The position numbers and the translations under genes were made by a program. The notes under the pieces are model-generated. The model was given only the letters and a program-made list of their open reading frames with translations, was not told where the DNA came from and ran no database searches. Positions 49,573 to 61,600 of a stretch of 64,000 nucleotides of DNA are shown here, one piece after another; position 1 is the stretch's first letter; each line of letters opens with the position of its first letter. The DNA lies in contig NC_081414.1 of the NCBI RefSeq assembly GCF_030272615.1, positions 340,360,502-340,424,501 of the forward strand, in the 5' to 3' direction. The stretch is from Cryptomeria japonica (lineage: Eukaryota > Streptophyta > Pinopsida > Cupressales > Cupressaceae).

Positions 49573-50367
49573 TGAAGAGGGGAAAAGCCAACAAGGTGGA
49601 TTAGTGGTGGTTAGCATACAAATCAAACACTAAAAGCATAAGAACATGAAACATTCATAAAACCACACAAAAATATGAAAATAATGCTTATACCTTGCCA
49701 TCTTTACCTCTCCCTCAGATTGAGCTTGATGAAGTGAAGGCACCCCTTGATGATGCTCCACTTGATATGCTCCTTGCTTGATTTTGGATGCGGAATGCTC
49801 TCCTTTGTGCTAAACAAGATAGATTGATGGATTATTGGATTGTTGGATTTGAGTGATGGATTATGAATTTGATAGATTTGAGAGAGGATTTAGAAGAGGA
49901 TGAGAGGAGAATAGAGTAGCATGAGGATGCATGAGAAGTGGATCTTTTGTGAGGATAATATGCTCCAATTTATAGATTGGAGGAGGCCAATGGAGGGCCA
50001 AGATTGATTTGATTATGAAGGGTTGAGATTGATTTGAGAGAGAAGGCATTGATCAAGAGTGCCTTGGGAAAATAAACAGGAATATAAAATTCCTTTGGAA
50101 AAAGGGGGGAGAAATTTGAATTTCAAACTTGAAGAATTAAAAATTCCAAAATAAGGATGCATTGAGGGATTCAAAGAAATTCGAATTTTTTTGACGAGAC
50201 TTTAGAAGAATAGGTGAATAATTAATTTATTTGATAAACTAACTATTGGACTATAGTGACAGGATTAATTAAATTAGATTTAATTGATTCTGAGAGGAAT
50301 AAGGATAACACAATTAAGTTATGTTGATAGGCTTAAATTAATTAAATATTAATTTTAGGTGTCTACA
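49573..50367 (-). repeat. 5' LTR of element C (795 bp, internal deletion)
   Basis: Matches 41262-42246 but jumps near 50195 from GAATTTTTTTGA to GAGACTTTAGAAG, losing about 190 bp. Minus TATA box CTATAAATTG at 49966-49975 is conserved. Confidence 0.92.
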
Positions 50368-50372
50368 GTGGG

Positions 50373-50631
50373 TAGTCTTCCCACCGTGATTTTTCCCTTT
50401 ATCGGGTTTTCTACGTACAAATCTTGGTGTCATGTGGATGGTATCTATTCTCTAATTGTTGCTTGTGCTTAATTGGTATATTTTCTATTTTGGTAATTGG
50501 TTTATGTATTCTGGTATTGATCTTATGTATTCCAGTATGAAAGTTTTAATTTCTTAAGGTTCCGATAATCTGGTGACAACATATTCACCCTCCCCTCTCA
50601 GTTGTCCTTCGGTTATTTGAACTGTCTAACA
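50373..50631 (+). repeat. Left LTR of element B, second part
   Basis: Continues the LTR interrupted at 41261 and ends GAACTGTCTAACA, directly before the primer site (50632-50650, ATTGGTATTCGATC, a mutated ATTGGTATCAGAGC). Confidence 0.85.
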
Positions 50632-50688
50632 ATTGGTATTCGATCTCTACTCCTCTTTGCAGAAGCTTAACCACTTGAGGAAGAGCCT

Positions 50689-53600
50689 ATGGCATCTAAT
50701 AGTTCAAGTTCATCTTGTTCATCTGCAGTTGTCTTTCAGAGAGAAATTCCTAGGCTTGATAGAGAAAATTACAATATGGAAGATTTAGATGGAGACTCAT
50801 GTGAGATATCTTGGTAAGGAAATATGGGAGATCACTAAGAATGGGGTTACTCCTTTTAATCCGATATTCGACAATCCTCCTCTGGAAAACTTGGATAAGG
50901 AGCTTGAAAATGATTGTAGAGCTAGAGAAGCCCTCTTGTGTGTACTTTGTGATCAACAAATAATGGGATTGACTGACAAATAAACAACAAAATCTATATA
51001 GGACAAGTTGGAGACTCTTAATGAAGGTGACCCTATTGTTAAGATTACTTAACTTGATGGTTATCAGGTGAGATATGAAAATTTGAAGATGGAAGAAGAT
51101 GAAAGGATTACTGCATTCATGAAAAGGGTAAATGAAATTGTCATGGGAATTCAATGTTGTTGTGGATCTCTAAGCAAAGATGAAATAGTTTCTAAAGTTT
51201 TGAGAGCTTTACCACTGGCTTATAAGATGAAGGCTACTACAATTAATGAATTAAGAAGAATGGCTAATACTTCTATCAATAGGGATACCTTGGTTGGGAA
51301 ATTATCTTCTTTTGAGCTTGAAGAATTTGGACCTTCTGGAGCTGTGAAGTTTGAACTTGCTTTTCATACATTTGCATCATCAACTGGTAAGAAAGGTTGG
51401 AAATATTTGTATGTGAAGGAATTGGATGATATGAAATGGGAAGATGAATAATTTGAGCAACTTGAAGCCCTATTTGCTAGAAGAGTACCTAAAGGACCAA
51501 TATGAAGTAAGTGTGAAGGAAAATCACCTTTTAAATGTTTTGCATGTAATAAGATAGGTCATTTTGCATCTAGATGCCCTAAAAGGAATTCAAGATTTGA
51601 AGAAAGAGCTAGAAGATCTTTTAAGCTTAACCCTAGATATCAGAACAAGCATAATTATAGGAAAAATAGAGATAAATCATGTTACTTTGCAGATGAGGAA
51701 GGTGTGATTGATTCTAATGATGAACTGACAAAAGACTCTGCTAGTGGTTCTAACAATGGAAAGGGATGGGTGTTCGTGGCTATCAAGGAAGATTTTTCGG
51801 CATTGGAAGAGAATGTACTCGAAGAAAAGGCCCTTGCTACCAAAATTGAAGATAAGGATGAATGGATAATTCACAGTGGATGTTCACATCATATGACTGC
51901 AGGTAAAAGGAAGTTTCTATCTTTACAAGAATTTGATGGCGGTCTAGTTGGATTTGGAGATGACAGAACATGCATGATCAAAGGAAGAGGAGCTATATCA
52001 TTAGATGGTAAGAACAATACTGATAATATTTATTATGTTGAAGGTTTAAGGCATAATCTTTTGAGTGTAGGACAATTGGCGGATAAGGGATTTCAATTAC
52101 AATTCAAGGATGGAAAATGCAAAATCATTGATAGATCTGGATCGAAGATTGCAACCGGTACTCAGACAAAAGATAATATATTTTATTTGAATTCTAGTGA
52201 GAAGATATGTTTGATTGCACAAATTGATGAGATTTTAATTTGGCGTAAAAGGCTATGTCATGTGAATTTTGATTGCATGGTAAAGATCAGTTCAACTAAG
52301 ACAGTTATGGATATAGCTAAGATTGTAAAGCCCTATAATCTGGTATGTAAGGAATGCCAAAAATGGAAAATAGGTCAGAACCTATTTTAAGAGTATACAA
52401 GAAAAATCTAATGATGTTATTGATATTATTCATATTGATTTGTGTGGTCCTGGTAGAATCAAAAGTTTCCAAGATGATAGATATTTTATGCTAATCAATG
52501 ATGACTATTCTAGAATGATGTGGGTTACTTTTCTAAGGGAGAAATATGAGGCTTTTGAAAAGTTTAAAATATTTAAATCTAAGGTTGAAATTGAGATAGG
52601 ATTGAATATTAAGTGCTTAAGGTCAGATCATGGTAGAGAATTCACATCCGGTGAGTTTAATAACTTTTGTGAGAAGCATGGCATAAGGAGACAATTTTTT
52701 GCTCCCTGGACACCTCAGCAGAATGGAGTTGTGGAAATAAAGAACAGAACTATCTTGGATGATACTAGAACCATGATGATTGAATCTAGTCTACCTCATA
52801 TCTACTGGACAGAAGTAGTGAGAACAACAGTCTATACATTCAATAGAGTTCATATCAAAGGATAAACTGGTAAGACACCTTTTGAGTTATGGTTTGGCAA
52901 TACACCAATAGGTAAGTACTTCAAGATCTTTGGTAGTAAATGCTATATCAAGAGAGATGATTTCATTGGAAAATTTGATCCTAGATGTGATGAAGGAATA
53001 TTTCTTGGTAATTCTAATGAAAGCAAAGCATATAGATGTTATAAAAAAAGATTGCAAATAATTCTAGAGAGTGCTAATGTCAATATGGATGAGTTGAATA
53101 GAAGTCAAATCAGAATTTATGAGCAAGAACCAGTAGTGGAAATAATCATAACTGAATCAGTAACACCTTTACCGGAATAGAATGCTGAACTAGTTACTCC
53201 GGCAGTATCAAAAAACTCAACAGTAACTGAAGATCAAGGAAGAGGAACAAATTGTTAGAAGACTCCTAGGTATGTAAGGTCGAATCATTCAGAAGATCAG
53301 ATCATTGAGGATAAGAACAATGGAGTGATGACAAGAAGAAGATTGGTAGCTAATGAGGTATGTTTAATTTCTCAAGTTGATTCGGTATCAATAACTGAAG
53401 CAAGTAAAGATGAATGTTGGATGAAAGCTATGGAAGAAAAATTAGATCAGATAGAAAATAATAACACATGGATTTTAGTTCCCCAACCTAAAAATAAGAA
53501 TGTTATTAGAACTAAATGGGTTTTTAGGAATAAATTAAATGAAGATGGACAAGTTGTGAGGAATAAAGCTAGATTATTTTGTAAAGGATATTCTCAGAAG

Positions 53601-54893
53601 GAAGGAATTGATTATGGTGAAACTTTTGCACCTATAGCTAGGATTGAACTTGTAAGATTATTTCTTGCCTTTGCTGCACATAAAAACTATAAGGTTTATC
53701 AGATGGATGTTAAGTGTGCTTTTCTAAATGGGGATCTTGATGTGGAAGTTTCTATTGAGCAACCTGATGGTTTTTCACTTTCAGATGATAAAAAAATGGT
53801 TTGCAGGTTAAAGAAAGCCTTATATGGATTGAAACATGCACCTAAAGCTTGATATGCAAGGTTAGACAAATATCTTTTAAAACTTGGTTTCACTAAAATT
53901 AATATTGACAGTAATCTATATTATAAATTCACTGATGATGATATACCGATTATTGAGGTCTTTGTTGATGACATCATTTTTGGAGGTGAAGATAAGTTGT
54001 GCATGGAATTTTCTAACAATATGGAGGATAAATTTGAAATGTCTATGATTGGAGAAATGAAATTTTTCTTAGGTTTGCAGATTACTCAAATTGATAAAGG
54101 TATTTCCATATATCAAACTAAGTATGCTAGGGAGATGTTGAAGAAATTTGGTATGGAAAATTCTAAATTGGTTCGTACTCCTATGATTACAAGTGAGAAA
54201 TTGACAAAGAAAGATGAATCTGCACCGGTAAATCCTACAAGATACAAGTCTATGATTGGAGGTATTCTATATTTGACTCAAACTAGACTGGACATAATGA
54301 ATGTAGTTTGCATTGCATAAAGATATCAAAGTGATCCTAGAGAAAATCATGAGAGTGCGGTGAAAAGGATTTTTAGATACTTACAAGGAACATTTGAATA
54401 TGGTTTGTGGTACCCTAAAGATGATGACTTTAGTTTATGTGCATATACAGATGAAAATTGAGTAGGTGATGTTGATGACTAGAAAAGTACTTCAGGTGGA
54501 GCTTTATTTCTTGGAAAGAAACTTATTTCATGGATCAACAAGAAACAATCATGTACTTCCCTATCTACTACTAAAGTTGAGTATGTTGTTGTTGCTACTA
54601 ACTGTACACAAGTTCTATGGATGAAGCAAATGTTGAAGGACATAAAAGTGCATAGAAATGGACTGGTAGGTATTCACTGTGATAGCTCTACTGCTATAGA
54701 CATATCAAAGAATCTGATATTTCACTATGATAACTTTTTGAAGGAGAAGGTGGAAGAAAATGAATTTAGATTGGTATATGTGAACACTAAAGAGTAGATT
54801 GCAGACATCTTCACTAAACCTTTACCTAAAGAATCATTTGAGTGTCTCAGAGATAGATTAGGGGTTTTGCCCCTCCAACAGAAAACTGATTGA
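50689..54893 (+). pseudogene. Element B Copia polyprotein (gag-protease-integrase-RT-RNase H), inactive
   Basis: The ATG at 50689 starts MASNSSSSSSCSSAVVF; a frameshift follows near 50785. Gag continues to 51450, with a CFACNKIGHFASRC zinc knuckle at about 51534-51577. The protease motif reads HSGCSHHMT at 51872, His replacing the catalytic Asp. A GAG-pre-integrase region (LRHNLLSVGQLADKG) leads to the integrase core with Asp at 52437, Asp at 52626 and Glu at 52734, so the last pair has the canonical 35-residue spacing. RT (53400-54150) keeps GYSQKEGIDYGETFAP and the FVDD box near 53960. RNase H (54440-54893) keeps STSGGALFLGKKLISW and ADIFTKPLPK. About a dozen in-frame stops and at least two frameshifts inactivate it. 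Order IN before RT identifies Ty1/Copia. Confidence 0.93.
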
Positions 54894-55240
54894 TGCTATT
54901 TGGCATTAGTTTGGTATGCCTTATCAAAGATATTATTCATTTCAAATTGATGTGGTGATGCTACTACTCAGGGGGAGTAGTTAGCCTTGTGATTCAGTGG
55001 TTTATGATTTTTCTTTGATATTTATGTCAGATTTCTGGCATTGATGTCAAAGGGGGAGAGATGTCCATGTGAAAAACTTAAGGAGCTATATACATTAGGG
55101 GGAGAAATTTGTAGAACTTAATTGAGATACCATCTATAGGGAAAGTATGGATTATAACTTCATTGCTATATTCTTGTATGGGAGATTTGTTTGGCATTTC
55201 TTGGCACTTGGATTTTTTCACATCTAGTGTTTCCATCAAT

Positions 55241-55255
55241 GCCAAAGGGGGAGAT
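55241..55255 (+). other. Polypurine tract of element B
   Basis: GCCAAAGGGGGAGAT directly before TGTTGG of the right LTR. About 350 bp of non-coding sequence (54894-55240), with two further AGGGGGAG words, separate it from the end of pol. Confidence 0.9.
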
Positions 55256-55580
55256 TGTTGGCAATTTGGAGGAATTGATTATGTGTTGCATTGATGTTTT
55301 GTCATTGATGTCAACACTAGTTGTTTTTGCTGGGTATCTAGTTGGTCTTGGTAGGATGTTTGCTTTCTAGTTGATTGGATCATGATTGATCTGGTATACT
55401 CCGATATTCTTTGGCTTATGGAATTGACTTAGATCTTCTATTCATGCTACTCAGATTCATGTTCATTTAGTTGGTTTTGATTTGGTGATCAGATGCTATC
55501 CTATATGCTGGTAAGCCTAGTTTACTGATTCGGTGAGGGCTTCACCGACAAAGCTTTGTTGAAGATCTTTTGATGCTATG
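55256..55580 (+). repeat. Right LTR of element B, first part
   Basis: Aligns with 40304-40630 up to GATCTTTTGATGCTATG, where element D begins. Confidence 0.9.
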
Positions 55581-56392
55581 TGTAGACACCTAAAAATGTC
55601 TCATTGATCATGTACTAATTATTCTAATTAAATAATTATTTAATTGATTAAATAATTATTTAATTATTTAATTAAATTAATTAATCTTATTCTTCTAATT
55701 TCATATTTCCTCATCATCTTACTAATTATTCTAATTTTTAATTCTTTCATCATTTAATCATTTTAACTATTTTCTAATGTTAATTAAATATTTATTATTT
55801 AATTAATTTTGATTAATTCCCCAATTTAAATAATTATTATTATTTAAATAAATTAATTCTCAATTTCTATCTCTAAACATCTAATCATTAACCATTTTCT
55901 AAATATTAATTAAATATTTATTATTTAATTAATTGTGATTTAATCCTTTAATTTAAATCATCTTTATTATTTAATTAAATTCTGTTTCACCTCTAAATTA
56001 ATAGTTCAACTATCAATCAACATGTGAGCTCACCTAAGTTCTACCTCTTGATCAATCTGATCCACCTTTCAATCAATCTTCTCCAATAATCTATAAATTG
56101 AGCATTCAATCTCCATTTTCAACAATCATGGACTTTGAATCTTTGTGTCAATTGTAGGTTGCGAGCGCAATATTTGAGAGCCATCATACCACAGAGAAGA
56201 GAAGAGCAATAGAAGTTATACACAGTCACGAAATAGGGAGTTTTGATTGATTTAATTTATAATTCCTATTTCTTGCTTCTATGTTATTTCATTGCCATTG
56301 TCTGTTTGTTTGAATTCTTTGATTAGATAGGATTCATGATTTCCCTTTACTTCTAATTGATATATTTTAAAGATGAATTTTACATGCATACA
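55581..56392 (+). repeat. Probable 5' LTR of element D
   Basis: Begins TGTAGACACC and is very AT-rich at 55610-55970 (TTTAATTAATTA words). It carries CTATAAATTG at 56091-56100, the same TATA box as element C, and probably ends TACATGCATACA at 56392, before TTTTGGTGAACTTGATGTGA, which resembles the primer site of C. The second LTR is outside the window, so the end is inferred. Confidence 0.55.
56091..56100 (+). promoter_or_regulatory. Probable TATA box of the D LTR
   Basis: CTATAAATTG followed by AGCATTC. The C LTRs have CTATAAATTG followed by GAGCAT at the equivalent site. Confidence 0.5.
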
Positions 56393-56514
56393 TTTTGGTG
56401 AACTTGATGTGAAGAACAACTAATGAACCTTCTTTGTTTTCTGTGTTATTTTTGCAGATTGTACGGATTTTTTCCTTTTTGTAGGTTGCATGTATTTCAA
56501 AAAAAAATATATTT

Positions 56515-56665
56515 GTCACGCATTCATGGTTGCATCATCATGCAATCACATAGATAGAACTATGCAATCTACCTTTCGAGGTCTCGCAATTGACCTTTCA
56601 GGGTCATGTAATCACCCTTTCAAAATCATGCATTTGCTCTGATATTATTACGCATTCGGTAGGAA
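56515..56665 (+). repeat. Degenerate TCAYGCAATCA array in the leader of element D
   Basis: About seven copies (TCACGCATTCA, TCATGCAATCA, CTATGCAATCT, TCTCGCAATTG, TCATGTAATCA, TCATGCATTTG, TTACGCATTCG), spaced about 15-30 bp. Three more lie at 57082 and 61134-61190, either side of E. CG and TG alternate at one position, as in C. Confidence 0.65.
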
Positions 56666-57091
56666 AATTGTTGTTCTGTTATTTTTTATTTTTATTTCCT
56701 TTTTGTTCTCTGATCTATGTAATTCTTCATGAAATTAAGTAAATTTGGAAATAATTTTTTTTTATTGCATGTTTTTGTTATAACAGTTTATGACACGTAA
56801 GGTACAATTCAGGATGTTAGGTGCCAGAAGGATAAAGGAACAAAGAAGGCATGCCAGAAGCTATCAAAGAATTCTCAAAGCAAAAAAGAAGATACAAGAT
56901 TAGGAAGATCAACCAACCATCGACAGATACAACAAATTAGTTCTCTCATATCAGGTGAAATATGATTTGATTAACATTGAATGGATGATGAGAGATCTAG
57001 CTAGGGCCTCACAATCTATTTTGCAGGTTTTTGATCACATTTAGTTGCAATTTTTATTTTTTTGTGTTATCTTCTTGTGGGTCATGCAATT

Positions 57092-60000
57092 TGTAATGCC
57101 CAACAAAATACCCTAAACAAACTAAACAATTATATATAAATGGAGATAATTTTTTTCTTAATTAACATCTAATAATAACTAATGCAACATATAACATCTC
57201 CATCTATTTACATTCATTAACCAATTAACCAATATGAAAATACATCATTTCTCATTTCATCGAATAACGTAAGAGGAAATAACACATCAATAATCTTTCT
57301 CTAGGGTACTTTAACATCATTACTTCATTCATTTCCACAATAACATACTATACACATGATAGGTATATTTAACCTTCATTAATGCATCATATTCTAATTC
57401 TTTAACCATGAGATATGCAACCTACAACATTACTTATTCCTCATGATATGCTTAATTTCCTTTCTACCAATGCATCTATGTGAATCATTCCTATTTACTA
57501 CAATTAACATCTTCTAACATATTCACTTATTAATCTACGAATATTCCTCTTTCAAGATTATTTGACAATTCTAACTAGCCTCTAAACATTCCATGAAATA
57601 ATACAACTAATCCATAATGCAACTCCATTCTATTCCAACTATAATCCACTTATTTCCATGATTCATAAGATCACATCTCTATAATAGTACAAATACAATA
57701 TACCTAAATTCCAATTTCCAACTACAATTCATCTTACAAATATGAGTACATTACATACATCACAAGCATAACTCTTTCTACTACAAGAATCCATATATTA
57801 TATACAAGAGTGTTACATTACATGCATTCTATCTTATCCATTACATAATTTGCTACAAGGTACATCCATAGTACATCATGAAGAAGAATACACATCCACA
57901 CAAGAAGAATCCAAGAGAACATCCCAATGGCTAAAAAACACCAACCTCTCAACCATGTGGAACCAAAGGAACCACCCCCCATGCTAGGAGATGACATAAG
58001 GTCCCGACACACACTCTAAACCTAAGATGACACTCTAACCAAAGAGACTAACCATACAAGGACTCTCAAGCAAGAACTCACACATACAACAATAATGAAT
58101 TCCAAGAGGCGTAAAAATCATCAAGACATAAATGCATCCAATAAGCATAATCATAAATCATAAAGGGGAAGCACATGTAGGAGTGGACTGTCATCACATG
58201 CCATCCTCATAATATAATAACATAATAACACAAGACACTAGCCTGATGGACATGTGGAGCCATCTCAACCTATGAGAGACTAAGGGAGATTAGCTTACCA
58301 TCTTCACGACCTTCTCATGCTTATCCTAAAACATCCTCCCAAGGACTAAGTCATGAGGCACAAATCAAATTATCATCTTATTAATTAATTTAACTACCCA
58401 ACCCATCAATTATTATGTTATCACTTATTTACAAATCACAGAAAACTCAAATGTGCCTTGGTGGTCTAGACTTCATGCATCCTTACAAGGAACCTCATGC
58501 AAGACTATCTCTCATGACCCTGGTCATCACAAGGAAGCCCACTCCCCCTAACATGGTCCAACAATAAATCACAAGAGGCTCTACCAACATAATTACATGA
58601 AAATAATACTCAATGTAGCCAACAACTTCCACACATACTCTTATAACATAAACAAGGCTACAACAACATCAATATAAAAAAATGAGCCTCTTGGCTAGCA
58701 ATAAACAAAGGCATATCAAGCCATCAAATAAAAGATAACATCACAACAAGGGCTACTCACTTGCTGGTAAAAAATAACATAGTAATCATCTCAATCATCC
58801 ATGACCTATCCACATGGAAGAGAGTCTAAAATATCCATAATGCATAGAGAAACAAATATACTCAAAACCATCAAAATGTATCAAAACTGATCAACCCAAA
58901 ACTAGAAAATGTTAACAGACCTCACATAAAGCCTTTGGTACAAAAATCAGTTCGGAAAAATACCTAAAAAATGACCAAAACTGAGAAAATACAAAACATA
59001 GATAGGTTAGCCCTTTTTCCCTATAGGACAACACTTCTGCCAAAAAGAATAGTGCTTCTATCAAGAATAACAACGCTTATGCGTTCCAGAATTACGCATA
59101 TGCATCCTAAAACAACGCTTATGTTTCTAGATTCACACTTATGTTTTTTGTGACAATGCATATGCTATGTAGAGGAGTGCAAATGCAATACAAAACAACG
59201 TTTATGCACAATAAGACAATGCTTTTGCACAAGACTTACGGAAAAATTAGAAAACTTTCAGGTAAAATAATAAAATCCAGACTTTACAAAAGGGCTCAAA
59301 AAAATATGAAAAGAGATGCCTAGAAATAAGGAATACATGGGTATAAACGAAATAAATCAACTCAGACTAAAAACCAAGATTAAATCAAATGTTTTCACAA
59401 GAGTTTTCACAGAACCAGGAATGACATACACAGGAAATACCAAATACATACTTTCCAACAACTATTCAAAACCCAAATAATATAAAGTTTCCTCCCCAAA
59501 TATTAACTTTCAACAATATTAAAAACAATAGAATAAATAATACTTCAACCTAGACCCAAAACATTGCAGACATAATGCATACACAGAGAAGCCATTGAAA
59601 ACAAAATGCAAAGTGGGAAGACTCCAACCTGCAACCTGAAGTAATGGAATGAAGCTGAAGAAGAGCTCCCACAAGCCAAACCAAATCCAATCCAAGCTCT
59701 AGCCAAAACCAAGAGATAAGAAATCCAAAACCAAGAACAAAACTTGTTGGAGAAATTTTCCAGAGAAGAGCTGACCAACCCGAAAAACTTCACGGGAATG
59801 AAAATAAAAAGCAACAATACTCCAAAACCCTAGCCTCAAACTCAGACAATCAAAATATTTCATTTTGGAGTATATTTTACCAACCCACCATATAATATAA
59901 TTTATTCACCCATTTTGAATTTAACCCATGAGAGTGAAGGGTAGGTAAAGTAAATAAAATATACTTATCCAACTAAGTGGGAATGTTTTATTTTTATTTA

Positions 60001-61133
60001 ATTTAATGTGTTCATACACCCCACTTAGGAATAAAAGTCAAACTATTAAATAAACATAAATTGTAAATAAATAATCCAAATGGGGATTAAAATCAAATAA
60101 ACCAAAACCTATTAAAATAAATTAAAGAGCCAAATAAATATAAGATATCAAATAAATATCAAACCATAGAAGGTCAAATAAATAATTAAATAATCAAATA
60201 CCATTAAAGATTAAATCACAATTATTAAATAAATATTAAACATCAATAAAGCTTAAAAAATATTAAATAATCGTAAAATCAATAAACGTTAATTATCAAA
60301 TAAATATAAATACCAAATAATTAAATATTCAAAATTTATAAATTAAATATATTAAAATAAACATTACCAAATATAAGACTACACATCAAGAGCCACATAA
60401 TTACTCTAACATGAACAAGTAAATCAACGCACATAAACTGAACTCACAATACCAAGGGACCAAGATTACTAACTGACATGGCGAATTATGCCAAGATGCT
60501 GACTACTCATGGTGAACAACTTAGACCTAGAGTATGTGAAGGGAACTCATGCCATCTCCGAACCACATAAGCCTTTGGAACTAAAGACATGCTCAGACCT
60601 GTGGAGCTAGGTGGAGTCGATGTCTGGCACCTCCAAAATCATGCAACCACAAAATGACAATACCGCATATAAATATACATATATAGAACAAGCAAGTGAT
60701 AGAGAATCACGACAACACATCCCACTCACTATGAGTGATGTGGAATCATCTCTATCACAAAGACAGTCAAATAATAGTCAAACACATCTCATAAACATCT
60801 CATCATATGTAATCAGGAAGTAGGGTTAGGTAATCATAATCATCATCAAAACCATGATAAATCTAATCTATCAATAATCCATCACATAGTGAGCATATAA
60901 AATCCATCGAGTACATATATCATCAGATCACACGATCAATCATGAAATTACCAACATCCATCTAGATAATCAAAATAACATATGTCCAATAGTGTCTAAC
61001 ATCAATCATAAGTCACTGAAGATCATGAGTAATCATCATCCAAATCATCAAAATATAGTCTAGATAAGTCTATCAAGCATAATATAAAAGTCAGCTCTAG
61101 TCAAAATAAGTCAAATCAAGGGTGGACACTACA
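57092..61133. mobile_element. Element E: 4.0-kb insertion in D, LTR-type ends, no coding capacity
   Basis: Left end TGTAATGCCC at 57092, right end GGACACTACA at 61133. Flanks are CAATT (57087-57091) and CAATC (61134-61138), a duplication with one mismatch. Both flanks lie inside D's short-repeat array, which excision rejoins (TCATGCAATCACC). No LTR pair is visible within it, so it is either one very long solo LTR or a large non-coding derivative. A minus open frame at 59817-59545 has no domain. The region 60000-60370 is AT-rich with AAATAA words. Orientation is probably minus, because the repeat array and CT-rich leader-like sequence read that way. Confidence 0.6.
59025..59235. repeat. Degenerate AACGCTTATGC array in element E
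   Basis: Around ten copies of AACGCTTATG-like words (variants AATGCATATG, AACGTTTATG, AGTGCTTCTA, AATGCTTTTG), spaced about 15-25 bp. The CG/TG alternation parallels the arrays of C and D, but the motif differs. Confidence 0.6.
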
Positions 61134-61327
61134 CAATCACCTTGTTATCATCACGCAATCGCCCTATCAAGATCACGCATTCGTTTTTGTTAATCTTTGA
61201 GTTCTCTATTTTCTGTTGATTTGATTTTACTGCTAATCATATCTTTGCATCCTGTGGCGAATTTACAAAAAGGATCAAATTATTATTGGATTAATTGCAC
61301 CCATGCTCTCACACTTCATCTTTTGGT

Positions 61328-61600
61328 GCTTAAAATTAACATTGGTTAAAATTGACATGCATGTATAACACTTTAGTTTGGGCTTAAAATTAACATTGGT
61401 TAAAATTGACATGCATGTATAACACTTCAGTTTAGGCTTAAAATTAATATTGGTTTAAAATTGACATGCATGTATAACACTTTAGTTTGGGCTTAAAATC
61501 AACAATGGTTAAAATTGACATGCATGCCTTCACATTTTAGTTTGGTGTTTAAAATTGACATGCACATGCATATTCAACACCTCAAATTGGGCTTTAAAAT
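61328..61600 (+). repeat. 54-bp tandem repeat, about 4.5 copies, in the D leader
   Basis: Units start GCTTAAAATTAACATTGGTT at 61328, 61382, 61436 and 61491, each with ATTGACATGCATGTATAACA. The last copy is partial and diverged. Confidence 0.88.

Larger units (their letters stand above)
41262..50367 (-). mobile_element. Element C: pol-less LTR retrotransposon (9.1 kb) with a Ser/Pro-rich ORF
   Basis: LTRs at 41262-42246 and 49573-50367 read, on minus, TGTAGACACCTAAAA at the start and CCCCTCTTCA at the end. The target duplication GTGGG is perfect (41257-41261, 50368-50372). On minus, TTTTGGCATGCCCGATGGGA follows the 5' LTR (primer site) and AAAGAGGGGCAAAA precedes the 3' LTR. The interior has no RT, integrase or protease. 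It holds a degenerate short-repeat array, a leader shared with element D, a nested LTR-like block, GGATTG-type simple repeats (46240-46560) and a Ser/Pro-rich ORF. The stretch 42263-44190 is purine-rich on plus and has no gene that I can support. The LTR start, TATA box and leader resemble D, so C looks like a non-autonomous member of D's family. Confidence 0.9.
40304..55580 (+). mobile_element. Element B: Copia retrotransposon split by C and D
   Basis: The left LTR starts TGTTGGCAATTTGG at 40304, is broken at 41261 by C, resumes at 50373 and ends TCTAACA at 50631 (about 1.2 kb without C). A mutated primer site, a Ty1/Copia polyprotein (50689-54893) and a polypurine tract (55241-55255) follow. 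The right LTR starts at 55256 with the same TGTTGGCAATTTGG and is broken after 55580 by D. The rest of that LTR must lie beyond the window. Confidence 0.9.

Noticed and set aside
59545-59817. Minus-strand hydrophobic open frame in element E
   Set aside because: No domain, and E shows no other coding signal.
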